Below, piece after piece: positions 24,136-32,408 of a stretch of 64,000 nt of DNA. The DNA is from CAZTNW01 sp964614945 (GTDB lineage: Bacteria; Caldisericota; JANLFM01): contig CAZTNW010000001.1 in NCBI GenBank assembly GCA_964614945.1, positions 1-64,000 on the forward strand. The letters are read 5' to 3'. The notes beneath the pieces were generated by a model, which saw only the letters and a program-made list of their open reading frames with translations, searched no databases and was not told where the DNA came from. The position numbers and the translations under genes were made by a program. Every line of letters begins with the position of its first letter. Position 1 is the stretch's first letter.

Positions 24136-25143
24136 ATGTTTACCTACATCACCCGCCGCTTCCTGCAGATGATCCCCATCTTGATCCTCATTTCAATTCT
24201 CACCTTCCTCCTCCTGCGCCTGGCTGGACCTGATCCCGCAGAGTACATGATCATGAACAACCCACGTGTGAAACTGGAGGACATCCTGCGGGAAAAGCAG
24301 CGCTTGGGCTTAGCCGATGCGGAGGGAAAACCGCTTCCCCTCTACGTGCAGTATTTTTACTGGTTGAAGGGAGTGATGCAGGGGGAATGGGGCTGGTCTC
24401 GTATCTGGCCGAACGTGACTGCCTTCGGGGCGATCATGCTTTTTTTGCCTAATTCGCTGATCCTGATGGGGGCGTCGTTGATCATCTCACTGATTATTGC
24501 ACTACCCATCGGTATTTACTCTTCACTGAAACAGTACTCAGGTTTTGACTACTTCTTCACCACCGTCTCCTTCCTCGGCATGTCCCTTCCCACCTTCTGG
24601 CTCGCGCTGATGTCCATCGTTATTTTTCACCTCGTCCCTGCCCGCCTGTTCGGCTTTCCCCTTTTTCCGGCGGGAGACATTGCCTCCTTCGGCAAGCCGA
24701 TCGCTACCCAGCAGCCTTTCCTTGATCGGATCTGGCACCTTGTGTTGCCAACCTTTGTTTTAAGCATCCACAGTATGGCCAGCTGGACTCGTTACATGCG
24801 CTCCTCCCTCTTGGAGGTCATCCGCGCCGACTACGTCCGCACCGCAAGAGCCAAGGGGCTTTCCGAACGCAAGGTGATCTACAAACATGCCCTGCGCAAC
24901 GCCCTTATTCCTATGGTGACTATCCTGACCCTGTCAATCCCCGGGCTCTTCGGTGGCGCCTTAATCACGGAGACCGTTTTCGCCTACCCGGGGGTAGGCC
25001 GGATGCTATATCAGGCCGTCATAGGCAAGGACTACGCTGTGGCCATGGCGGATATTCTTTTTCTCGCCTTGATAACCATTTTCTTCAACCTCGTGGCGGA
25101 TGTCATGTATGCGGTTGTAGATCCCCGTATCCGGTACAATTGA
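24136..25143 (+). CDS. Oligopeptide ABC transporter permease, OppB/DppB type
   Basis: A 335-residue inner membrane permease with about six membrane segments. The conserved loop EVIRADYVRTARAKGLSE and HALRNALIPMVT contacts the ATPase subunits, and the C-terminal GALITETVFAYPGVGRML is typical of DppB/OppB. It would form a heterodimer with the product at 25157. AAAGGAGG lies 14 bases before the ATG, an unusually long gap. Substrate (peptides, nickel or sugars) cannot be settled by sequence alone. Confidence 0.93.
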   Translation: MFTYITRRFLQMIPILILISILTFLLLRLAGPDPAEYMIMNNPRVKLEDILREKQRLGLADAEGKPLPLYVQYFYWLKGVMQGEWGWSRIWPNVTAFGAIMLFLPNSLILMGASLIISLIIALPIGIYSSLKQYSGFDYFFTTVSFLGMSLPTFWLALMSIVIFHLVPARLFGFPLFPAGDIASFGKPIATQQPFLDRIWHLVLPTFVLSIHSMASWTRYMRSSLLEVIRADYVRTARAKGLSERKVIYKHALRNALIPMVTILTLSIPGLFGGALITETVFAYPGVGRMLYQAVIGKDYAVAMADILFLALITIFFNLVADVMYAVVDPRIRYN

Positions 25144-25156
25144 AGGAGAGGATAGA

Positions 25157-26056
25157 ATGGCAATCGCTGAGCCTACTTTAGAATTAGCCCCATCCCTCTC
25201 TTACTGGAGGATGGTTTGGACCCGCTTGCGCAAGCACAAATTGGCCATGGTCGGTGGAGGAGTTGTTGTCTTCATGATCCTGGCCTGTTTCGTGGGAGCC
25301 CCCATTTATACCGCTGCCACCGGTTATACCATTGAAAACCAGGAATTGGTGAACCGCTATGCTTACCCTTCAGCTCAACACTGGCTTGGCACTGACGATC
25401 TGGGACGAGATGTGCTTGCGCGTATTCTCTACGGCGGCCAGATTTCCATCGAGGTCGGGTTGATCTCTGCTCTGGCATCTGTGGTGGTCGGGTCTTTAGT
25501 CGGAGTCCTTTCCGGGTATTTCGGGGGCTGGGTGGACGAGGCGCTGATGCGTTTTACGGATATCATGCTCTCTCTCCCTTATATCCCTCTCTACCTGGTT
25601 CTGGCCATGGCCTTTGGCCCCGGTTTCTGGACTCTTGTGGGAATTTTCATTGCCTTCGGCTGGATGGGGGACGCTCGTCTCGTGCGCGGCGTGGTGCTTT
25701 CGCTGAAGAATATGGAGTTTGTGGAAGCGGCTAAAGCAATCGGTGCTTCCAACTGGCGTATCATGCTGCGGCATCTGATCCTGAATTCAATGGCCCCGAT
25801 CATCGTCTCCACCACTTTGCTGATCGGGGGCAACATTGTAGCCGAAGCGGCACTGAGTTACCTGGGCCTGGGGATTCAACCGCCGATGCCATCCTGGGGG
25901 AATATCCTGTACACAGCGGCGGAGTACATTTTTGCCCCACGCAATGGTCCATGGCTCATCTTCTACCCTGGCTTCTTTCTGTTCATTACCGTGCTTGCTT
26001 TCAACTTCATGGGTGACGGGTTGCGTGATGCCTTAGATCCGCGCTTGAAAGTCTGA
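25157..26056 (+). CDS. Oligopeptide ABC transporter permease, OppC/DppC type
   Basis: A 299-residue permease with the OppC opening (YWRMVWTRLRKHKLAMVG) and WLGTDDLGRDVLARILYGG, typical of the family, plus the ATPase-contact loop EFVEAAKAIGASNWRIMLRH. It pairs with the upstream OppB-like protein. The start follows AAGGAGAGG closely, 13 bases after the previous stop. Confidence 0.94.
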   Translation: MAIAEPTLELAPSLSYWRMVWTRLRKHKLAMVGGGVVVFMILACFVGAPIYTAATGYTIENQELVNRYAYPSAQHWLGTDDLGRDVLARILYGGQISIEVGLISALASVVVGSLVGVLSGYFGGWVDEALMRFTDIMLSLPYIPLYLVLAMAFGPGFWTLVGIFIAFGWMGDARLVRGVVLSLKNMEFVEAAKAIGASNWRIMLRHLILNSMAPIIVSTTLLIGGNIVAEAALSYLGLGIQPPMPSWGNILYTAAEYIFAPRNGPWLIFYPGFFLFITVLAFNFMGDGLRDALDPRLKV

Positions 26057-26081
26057 AATCTGTAAGCAACTGAGGTGAAAG

Positions 26082-27074
26082 GTGAAAGACCAAATTCTGA
26101 TCGATGTCAAGAACTTGAAAACCTTCTTCTACACTGATGAGGGAGTCGTGCCTGCTGTCGATGATGTAAGCTTCAGCATTTTTGCTGGCGAGACCATGGG
26201 CCTCGTGGGAGAATCGGCTTGCGGTAAAAGCGTAACCTCGCTTTCCATTATGCAGCTTGTAGCTAAACCTGCGGGTAAAATTGTCGGGGGGGAGATCTTC
26301 TTCAAAGGGGAGGATCTGCTCAAAAAAGGTCAGCAGGAAATGAGGAAGATTCGCGGAGCCGAAATCTCCATGATTTTCCAGGAACCGATGACCTCCCTGA
26401 ATCCAGTATACACGATTGGGGATCAGATCGGAGAAGCCATTATGCTTCACCAGGGCGTCTCCCGGGGCGAGGCGACGAAGAAAACCATCGAAATGTTAGA
26501 TTTAGTAGGTATCCCAGCTCCGGAGAGAAGGGTTAAGGAATACCCGCACCAGATGAGTGGAGGTATGCGCCAAAGGGTAATGATAGCTATGGCTCTCTCC
26601 TGCAACCCGGATTTGTTGATCGCCGATGAGCCGACCACAGCTCTTGATGTCACCATCCAGGCCCAGATCCTGGAGCTAATGAAATCCCTCAAGGAGAAGT
26701 TGGGAATGGCGATTCTCCTGATAACGCACAACCTCGCTGTGGTAGCTGAGATGGCTGAGCATATAGCCGTCATGTATGCAGGAAAAATCGTGGAATATGC
26801 GCCGGCGCGCGAAATCTTCAAAACCCCCCGGCATCCTTATACCGGCGGATTGCTGATTTCAATTCCGAGGCTGGATCGTCCAAGGACTAAAGATCCCCTC
26901 CCCACTATTCCCGGTGTTGTCCCAAGCCCTTACAATATGCCGAAGGGGTGCGCTTTTAACCCTCGTTGTCAATACGCCCAGGATAAATGTCGCGAGGAAC
27001 TTCCTCCCCTCGAAGAAATAACTGTCAATCACTTGGTCCGCTGCTTTTATCCATTAGCTGTGGGAGGGCACTGA
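26082..27074 (+). CDS. Oligopeptide ABC transporter ATPase, OppD/DppD type
   Basis: A 330-residue ATP-binding subunit with Walker A GESACGKS (residues 40-47), signature MSGGMRQR, Walker B LLIADEPTTALD, and the C-terminal OppD/DppD extension with cysteines (CAFNPRCQYAQDKC) that in this subfamily can bind an iron-sulphur cluster. It energises import with the next gene product. Starts at GTG 26082 after GAGGTG. Confidence 0.95.
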   Translation: MKDQILIDVKNLKTFFYTDEGVVPAVDDVSFSIFAGETMGLVGESACGKSVTSLSIMQLVAKPAGKIVGGEIFFKGEDLLKKGQQEMRKIRGAEISMIFQEPMTSLNPVYTIGDQIGEAIMLHQGVSRGEATKKTIEMLDLVGIPAPERRVKEYPHQMSGGMRQRVMIAMALSCNPDLLIADEPTTALDVTIQAQILELMKSLKEKLGMAILLITHNLAVVAEMAEHIAVMYAGKIVEYAPAREIFKTPRHPYTGGLLISIPRLDRPRTKDPLPTIPGVVPSPYNMPKGCAFNPRCQYAQDKCREELPPLEEITVNHLVRCFYPLAVGGH

Positions 27075-27075
27075 T

Positions 27076-28086
27076 ATGGAGACTACGATGACGACCCCTG
27101 CTTCTGTGGCCAACGGAGATTTCATTCAGATCAATAATCTGGTAAAGCACTTTCCCATCATCCGGGGGATTATCGGGAGGAAAGTGGGCGCGGTAAAGGC
27201 GGTCGATGGAGTATCGTTTGATATCCCCCAGGGCAAGACCCTTGGGCTTGTCGGCGAGAGTGGAAGCGGTAAAACCACCGTGGGGAGAACCCTTCTTCGC
27301 TTGCTTGAACCGACAAAGGGAGAATTCTGGTTTGATGGCAGAAACATATTTAAGCTGAAGTCGACCGAGCTGAGGGAAATAAGGCGAGACATGCAAATTA
27401 TTTTCCAAGATCCCTTCGGCTCTCTGAACCCTCGTTTCCCGGTCGGAGAGATCATCGGTGAGCCTTTATTAGTGCATGGATTGGGCTCACGGAAAGAGCG
27501 CGAGGGAAGAGTACGGGAATTGATGGAAATCGTGGGATTGCGCCCCGAGTATTTGCGGCGTTATCCCCATGAGTTTTCTGGTGGCCAGAGACAACGTATC
27601 GGTATCGCTCGTGCTTTGGCGATGAACCCAAAATTTATCGTTGCTGACGAACCGGTCTCCGCCCTTGATGTATCCATCCAATCCCAGGTGATCAATCTCA
27701 TGCAGGAGCTGCAGGAGAAATTCAATCTCACCTACCTTTTCATCGCCCACGATCTCGCGGTAGTTAAACATGTTTCCGACCGCGTGGCGGTAATTTATCT
27801 AGGAAAGCTGATGGAAATCGCCGACAACGCCGATCTTTTTGGAAACCCTCTCCATCCTTACACTCAGGCTCTGCTTTCCGCTGTACCTATTCCCGATCCA
27901 GACGTGAAGAAACAGAGGATCATCCTTCAGGGTGATATCCCGAGCCCGATCAATCCTCCCTCAGGCTGCGTATTCCGCACGCGGTGTCGCTACGTGTTCG
28001 AGCCCTGCTCGAAAGAACTCCCTCAGCCCGTGGAGGTAAGCAAAGGCCATATTGTCTGGTGTCACCTCATGGCTCGACAGCCATGA
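27076..28086 (+). CDS. Oligopeptide ABC transporter ATPase, OppF/DppF type
   Basis: A 336-residue ATP-binding subunit with Walker A GESGSGKTT, signature FSGGQRQR, Walker B FIVADEPVSALD, and the C-terminal Cys-containing motif CVFRTRCRY...C. It is the second ATPase of the importer. It begins immediately after oppD and its stop overlaps the divIVA start (ATGA), so divIVA is translated from the same message. Confidence 0.95.
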   Translation: METTMTTPASVANGDFIQINNLVKHFPIIRGIIGRKVGAVKAVDGVSFDIPQGKTLGLVGESGSGKTTVGRTLLRLLEPTKGEFWFDGRNIFKLKSTELREIRRDMQIIFQDPFGSLNPRFPVGEIIGEPLLVHGLGSRKEREGRVRELMEIVGLRPEYLRRYPHEFSGGQRQRIGIARALAMNPKFIVADEPVSALDVSIQSQVINLMQELQEKFNLTYLFIAHDLAVVKHVSDRVAVIYLGKLMEIADNADLFGNPLHPYTQALLSAVPIPDPDVKKQRIILQGDIPSPINPPSGCVFRTRCRYVFEPCSKELPQPVEVSKGHIVWCHLMARQP

Positions 28087-28541
28087 GGCTTTCCTCCCTG
28101 GATATAGCGCGGCAGGACTTCGCCCTCGCTTTCAGAGGTTATAATCGGGCGGAGGTAGACGAATTCTTGGCCAAGTTACAGGCGGATTATGAACAACTGG
28201 TCAGGGAGAATAATAGCCTCAAAGCCGAAGTCGGCACGCTCTCGCAGAGACTTGATAGTTTCAGGGAAATGGAGGAGAGCTTAAAAGGTTCTCTCCTTCT
28301 GGCGCAGAAAGCTGCCGAAGAGAAGAGGGCGAATGCCCAGAAGGAAGCCGACCTGATCATTTCTCAAGCCCAGCTGGAGTCAAGGCATTTACAGGAGCAG
28401 GCCAGAGCGCAATTAGAGGAGATCAGAGCTCAATATGCACGCCTAAGAAGCGAAATGCGATCCCTCCTCAATCTTTTTTCCGATGTATTGACGAAGTTCG
28501 AGCGGGTAGGCAATGGAGGGGACCCCTCCCCTTCTTCTTAA
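28083..28541 (+). CDS. divIVA: DivIVA-domain protein
   Basis: A 152-residue protein opening with the DivIVA signature (DIARQDFALAFRGYNRAEVDEFL, whose core is FRGYNRAEVDEFL), followed by a long heptad coiled coil. DivIVA/GpsB proteins mark curved membrane at poles and septa and guide division, wall growth or chromosome placement. The ATG at 28083 overlaps the transporter gene; the open frame upstream belongs to oppF. It lies away from its usual place after sepF. Confidence 0.93.
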   Translation: MRLSSLDIARQDFALAFRGYNRAEVDEFLAKLQADYEQLVRENNSLKAEVGTLSQRLDSFREMEESLKGSLLLAQKAAEEKRANAQKEADLIISQAQLESRHLQEQARAQLEEIRAQYARLRSEMRSLLNLFSDVLTKFERVGNGGDPSPSS

Positions 28542-28758
28542 AATCAGGGTATATCCTTCCTCTAAGGCTAGCTTAGCGCGACAAAGCGGGCCCGCTTCGT
28601 TCGACGTTTTCGTTCGAGCCCAACCCAGAAGAGGATTAGCCAACAGGGAGTGTATCAGTGTGTTAGCAGAGCATCTGGGATGCCCCCCTTCAGAGTTGAA
28701 GCTCTTGCGCGGTCAACATTCATCTCGTAAAATCATAGAGTGGAGAAAAAAGTGTTGA
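28513..28758 (+). CDS. yggU: YggU family protein (DUF167)
   Basis: An 81-residue protein with the DUF167 pattern: an opening beta strand LKIRVYPSS, a central RAQPRRGLAN (family AxPxxGxAN) and a closing RGQHSSRKIIE. The biochemical role of the family is unknown. It overlaps divIVA by 29 bases and the next gene by 7. It is shorter than average but complete. Confidence 0.85.
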   Translation: MEGTPPLLLKIRVYPSSKASLARQSGPASFDVFVRAQPRRGLANRECISVLAEHLGCPPSELKLLRGQHSSRKIIEWRKKC

Positions 28759-29177
28759 AGAGGACTTTTCTGGTCCTTTTTCTCTTGTCCCTGGTATTTT
28801 CTTTTACTGCCTGCCGGAGCAGTTCAGTTACTGCCCCGGAGGAGGTGGTGCAGCAATGGATGGACACCTGGAGCAAGAAAGAGATAGAGCCACTCTTAGA
28901 GCTGACCAGTGATTCATTCAAGGAAACGGCTCGAAAATTTTACACCTACGAGTACTCCCGCTATTTCCTTTTATCCTACAGTGATTTGAAGATCACCTTG
29001 CTCGAAGTAAACGATGGTATTGCCAAAGTTCAGGCCGATTTCTCCTATGCCCTGGAGGCCCCGGCTGGAACCGGATTGCAGGCCACGGTAACAAAAGGGA
29101 TGGCCAGACATATTTTTTCTCTGGTCCAGAGCCAGAACCACTGGCTCATCAATGCGATTGACCGTCAACCACTGTAG
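28752..29177 (+). CDS. Small lipoprotein, NTF2-like fold suspected
   Basis: A protein of about 141 residues with a signal peptide ending in the lipobox-like FTAC (Cys near residue 21 from this start), then a 120-residue domain beginning PEEVVQQWMDTWSKKE. That opening resembles NTF2-like/DUF4878 lipoproteins, which accumulate many different roles. I chose GTG at 28752, six bases after GGAG; GTG at 28740 is also open. No specific function can be named. Confidence 0.75.
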   Translation: MLKRTFLVLFLLSLVFSFTACRSSSVTAPEEVVQQWMDTWSKKEIEPLLELTSDSFKETARKFYTYEYSRYFLLSYSDLKITLLEVNDGIAKVQADFSYALEAPAGTGLQATVTKGMARHIFSLVQSQNHWLINAIDRQPL

Positions 29178-29181
29178 TTAA

Positions 29182-29958
29182 ATGCTTTTTCTCCTGACTA
29201 ACGACGATGGCTTCGACTCTTCAGGACTATCCATTTTTGCCAAGCACCTTTCCGAATTGGGAGAAGTTTTTGTGGTGGCACCCGAGCACGAAAGAAGCGC
29301 AGGAGGACACGCTATAACGATGCACAAGCCCCTGCGCGCAAGGTACAAGGGCACTGCGGGAAAGAAAATTTTTATGTGGGAGACGAGTGGAACCCCGGCC
29401 GATTGCGTGGTCATTGGCTTATTCGATCTTCTGCCACGGATACCGGACTTGGTTATCTCCGGCATTAACTTAGGGCCAAATCTGGGGGAAGACCTTACTT
29501 ACTCCGGGACTGTCTCTGCGGCCATGGAAGCCCATCTTTGTGATCTACGAGCTTTTTCCATTTCTCTCTGCACTTTCGATCAGCCAAAGTGGGAGGCAGC
29601 CGCTCAGATCGGCTGCGCCATTGTCCCATGGCTTCTACGTTTTCCCAATGAGTTCATCCTGAATGTGAATGTGCCTAACTGTTCTCTTGCAGATATCAGA
29701 GGGGTGGCGGTGACCAGATTAGGTAAGAGGAGGTACGAGGAAAGATTGACGAAGAGAGAGGACCCCTTCGGACGATCCTATTATTGGATTGGCGGATTCC
29801 CCCAACAGTTTCAGCCAATGGAAGGCACGGACGAATGGGCAATCAACCAGAGGATGGTCTCTCTCACTCCTATTTCCCTTGACCTTACAGACTACTCCAA
29901 ATTGAGGCTCCTGGAGGACGCCCGGGGAGAACTCGAGCGTTCGTTCTCCAAGACATGA
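29182..29958 (+). CDS. surE: 5'/3'-nucleotidase SurE
   Basis: A 258-residue metal-dependent phosphatase. The N-terminal LLTNDDGFDSSG supplies two metal-binding Asp residues, followed by VVAPEHERSAGGHAIT and SGINLGPNLGEDLTYSGTVSAAMEA. SurE removes phosphate from nucleoside monophosphates and short polyphosphates. Its stop overlaps lspA by 4 bases. Confidence 0.95.
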   Translation: MLFLLTNDDGFDSSGLSIFAKHLSELGEVFVVAPEHERSAGGHAITMHKPLRARYKGTAGKKIFMWETSGTPADCVVIGLFDLLPRIPDLVISGINLGPNLGEDLTYSGTVSAAMEAHLCDLRAFSISLCTFDQPKWEAAAQIGCAIVPWLLRFPNEFILNVNVPNCSLADIRGVAVTRLGKRRYEERLTKREDPFGRSYYWIGGFPQQFQPMEGTDEWAINQRMVSLTPISLDLTDYSKLRLLEDARGELERSFSKT

Positions 29959-30419
29959 GTTTCTGGGCAACCTTATTCTCCGTTATCGCGCTCGACCAAT
30001 TGAGCAAAGCCATTGTCCTGGCCTTTCTTCCCTGGAATTCTTCTTGCCCTCTGCTCGGGCAATTCCTTCAGTTAACCCTCATTTATAATAAGGGCGCGGC
30101 TTTCGGCCTCTTTCCCCAGGCGGGAACCTTTTTTCTGGTATTCAGCATGATCGTGGCTACAGTTCCCTTCCTCTTCCTTTCTCAGGTCTTAAAGAGGCCG
30201 GCTTTGGTGCAGGTTGGAGTCGCACTCATCTGCGGGGGAGCGCTGGGAAATGTCCTTGACCGCCTTTCTTATAGATATGTTGTCGATTTCATTCATTTCA
30301 GCTTTTGGCCCGTATTCAATATAGCTGATTCGGCTATCTTTATCGGGTCCCTGCTCTTCATCTTAAGCATCTTGCCGGGTGCGCGGAAATCGAAAAAAGA
30401 CGCCTCCTCATTAGTTTGA
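29955..30419 (+). CDS. lspA: Lipoprotein signal peptidase (signal peptidase II)
   Basis: A 154-residue membrane protease with four hydrophobic segments and the catalytic Asp motifs GNVLDR and FNIADS, plus YNKGAAFG. It cleaves prolipoproteins before the lipid-modified Cys. The lipoprotein encoded at 28752 would be a substrate. Overlaps surE and rluD by 4 bases each. Confidence 0.96.
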   Translation: MSFWATLFSVIALDQLSKAIVLAFLPWNSSCPLLGQFLQLTLIYNKGAAFGLFPQAGTFFLVFSMIVATVPFLFLSQVLKRPALVQVGVALICGGALGNVLDRLSYRYVVDFIHFSFWPVFNIADSAIFIGSLLFILSILPGARKSKKDASSLV

Positions 30420-31336
30420 AGGAGAAGGGAAAAAGAGCGGATACCGTCCTGTCTCGGCTGCTCGCTATTTCGCGCGAAAGGGTGCAGAGGTGGATAAAAG
30501 AAGGACGAATCCTTATTTCCGGGAAGATACTCAAACCATCACGCTTTCTGGAGGGAGGCGAGGAAGTCCTGCTCATCATTGAACCTCCAGAGCCGGTAGA
30601 ACTACAACCGGAACCGATGCCACTTCAGATCATCCACGAGGACGAGGATATTATCGTAATAAATAAACCCCGGGGGATTGTTGTACATCCAGGTGCCGGT
30701 CATAGCAAGGGAACTTTGGCCAACGCCCTGCTCGCAGTTTCTCCCCTCTCTTCCGTGGGAGACCGGCTCCGGCCGGGCATTGTTCATAGATTGGATAAGG
30801 ACACGAGCGGGCTCTTGTTAGTGGCGAAAAACGACGTCGCTCACCTTGACCTTTCCTCCCAATTCAAAAATAGGACGATTGAAAAGAAATATCTGGCGTT
30901 AGTGCACGGCAGGGTGGCTGAGGACGAGGGTTTGATAGATGTTCCGCTTTCCAGGAATCGAAGGGAGCGGACAAAAATACAGCCCCAGGCCTCGGGCAAA
31001 GTGGCTCAGACAGAGTTTCTTGTGCTAGAGCGGTTTTCTTCTTATTCCTTACTCCAGCTGCGACCTTACACCGGTCGCACACACCAGTTACGAGTGCACT
31101 TAGCTTTTATCGGTCATCCGATAGTGGGTGACCCTCTCTATGCAGGCTCGAATCCCTGGGGGCAAAAGGGGCAGCTCTTACATGCTCATTATCTTTCTTT
31201 TCTCCATCCTAAAGAGAAGTCCCGACTGGAGCTCACTCTCCCTCCGCCGGAGGATCTTCAAAAAATCCTGGACGATCTGAGAGATGTTGACAAAGGGAAA
31301 TTGGTTAAGAATAATGGGGGAGTCCAAAGAAGGTGA
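30416..31336 (+). CDS. rluD: Pseudouridine synthase, RluD family
   Basis: A 306-residue enzyme: N-terminal S4 RNA-binding domain (SRERVQRWIKEGRILISG), then the catalytic domain with HRLDKDTSGLLL (catalytic Asp) and PYTGRTHQLRVHL. It makes pseudouridine in 23S rRNA, probably at the helix 69 positions. TTG start overlapping the lspA stop. lspA-rluD is a conserved pair; pyrR, often next in Bacilli, is missing here. Confidence 0.93.
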   Translation: MKEKGKRADTVLSRLLAISRERVQRWIKEGRILISGKILKPSRFLEGGEEVLLIIEPPEPVELQPEPMPLQIIHEDEDIIVINKPRGIVVHPGAGHSKGTLANALLAVSPLSSVGDRLRPGIVHRLDKDTSGLLLVAKNDVAHLDLSSQFKNRTIEKKYLALVHGRVAEDEGLIDVPLSRNRRERTKIQPQASGKVAQTEFLVLERFSSYSLLQLRPYTGRTHQLRVHLAFIGHPIVGDPLYAGSNPWGQKGQLLHAHYLSFLHPKEKSRLELTLPPPEDLQKILDDLRDVDKGKLVKNNGGVQRR

Positions 31337-31343
31337 GAGAGCT

Positions 31344-31601
31344 GTGATAAAACTTATAAATATAGGTTTTGGCAATTTCGTCGCCGCACAGAGGGTGATT
31401 GCAATACTTTCCCCGGATTCCGCACCAATTAAACGGATAATTTCGGAGACAAGGCAGGAAAAGAAATTGATAGATGCCTGCCACGGGCGGCGCACGCGTG
31501 CAGTAATAATTATGGATTCTAGCTATGTAATCCTCTCATCTGTACAGCCTGAAACCGTGGCCTCTCGTTTAGAGGCCGAGGAGGAAGAGGGCTCTCTCTG
31601 A
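31344..31601 (+). CDS. remA: Extracellular matrix regulator RemA family (DUF370)
   Basis: An 85-residue protein (VIKLINIGFGNFVAAQRVI onward) matching the RemA family nearly throughout, including SPDSAPIKRII, GRRTRAVIIMDS and VILSSVQPETVA. RemA is a small DNA-binding regulator; in Bacillus subtilis it activates biofilm matrix genes, but in other Bacillota it sits in a fixed remA-gmk-rpoZ order with unclear targets. Start chosen at GTG 31344, six bases after AAGGTGAG; the open frame begins earlier at 31284 inside rluD. Confidence 0.94.
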   Translation: MIKLINIGFGNFVAAQRVIAILSPDSAPIKRIISETRQEKKLIDACHGRRTRAVIIMDSSYVILSSVQPETVASRLEAEEEEGSL

Positions 31602-31602
31602 G

Positions 31603-32235
31603 GTGGAGCTGATTGTACCTAACCTATTGGTAGTTATCTCCGGCCCGTCAGGTGTGGGAAAGGGTTGTCTGGTGCGAGAATTGATCAATTCTCGCACGTC
31701 TGCTTATGCTCTTTCGGTTTCGGTTACGACCCGTCCTCCACGCGCAGAGGAATATGAGGGAGAGCATTATTTTTTTGTTACGAAGGAACGCTTCAGGCAG
31801 ATGATAAAGGAGGAGAAGTTGCTGGAATGGGCGGAGGTCTTCGGTGATCTGTATGGAACTCCCCGCTCTTTTGTGGAGAAAACTTTGGCTTCCGGTAAAG
31901 ATATCCTCCTCGAGATCGATGTGCAGGGAGCCATCAAGGTAAAAAATGCCATGCCGGATGCACTACTGATTTTTGTGCTTCCCCCGGGCTGGAAGGAACT
32001 GAGAAAGCGCTTAATGAATAGAGGGACAGAAAGCGAAGAGAAAATGCGAGAGCGTCTCGATGTCGCCCGCGTTGAATTAAAGGCTCTGCCTAACTATGAT
32101 TATTTTCTCGTAAACGATAACTTGCAGGAGACCGCTCAAACATTAGAGAAGTTAATTTGTGCGGAGAAGCACCGAGTTAGCAGATTACCCGTTACAGTGG
32201 AAGGAGGTCCCAACAAATGCTCTATCCTCCCTTAG
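31603..32235 (+). CDS. gmk: Guanylate kinase
   Basis: A 210-residue kinase converting GMP to GDP. Visible motifs: P-loop GPSGVGKG (14-21), TTRPPRAEEYEGEHYFF (GMP site), LLEIDVQGA. The residue after GKG is Cys22 (TGT), where Gmk proteins usually have Thr or Ser. Otherwise complete. GTG start just after remA; rpoZ overlaps its end, the standard remA-gmk-rpoZ order. Confidence 0.95.
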   Translation: MELIVPNLLVVISGPSGVGKGCLVRELINSRTSAYALSVSVTTRPPRAEEYEGEHYFFVTKERFRQMIKEEKLLEWAEVFGDLYGTPRSFVEKTLASGKDILLEIDVQGAIKVKNAMPDALLIFVLPPGWKELRKRLMNRGTESEEKMRERLDVARVELKALPNYDYFLVNDNLQETAQTLEKLICAEKHRVSRLPVTVEGGPNKCSILP

Positions 32236-32408
32236 AGGAGATGCTCAAGCTCGTAGAAGGAAATAAATACCTTTTGGTTGCCGTGGTCACCAAGCTGGCT
32301 CATAAATTGGAACAGGAAGAGAGCTTGAGGTCTGGCACGTCCCTCTCCGAGGCCTTAGAACTCATAGCGCAGAATAAAATCAGCATAGCTGAGGAAGCCA
32401 CCATTTGA
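32217..32408 (+). CDS. rpoZ: RNA polymerase omega subunit
   Basis: A 63-residue protein resembling omega: a helix with KYLLVAVVTKLAHKL (family YxLVxxxAKRAR) and EALELIAQNKISI near the end. Omega helps assemble RNA polymerase and contributes to ppGpp binding in some bacteria. The ATG follows AAGGAGG by 8 bases inside the end of gmk. Sequence is short and divergent, but position supports it strongly. Confidence 0.9.
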   Translation: MLYPPLEEMLKLVEGNKYLLVAVVTKLAHKLEQEESLRSGTSLSEALELIAQNKISIAEEATI

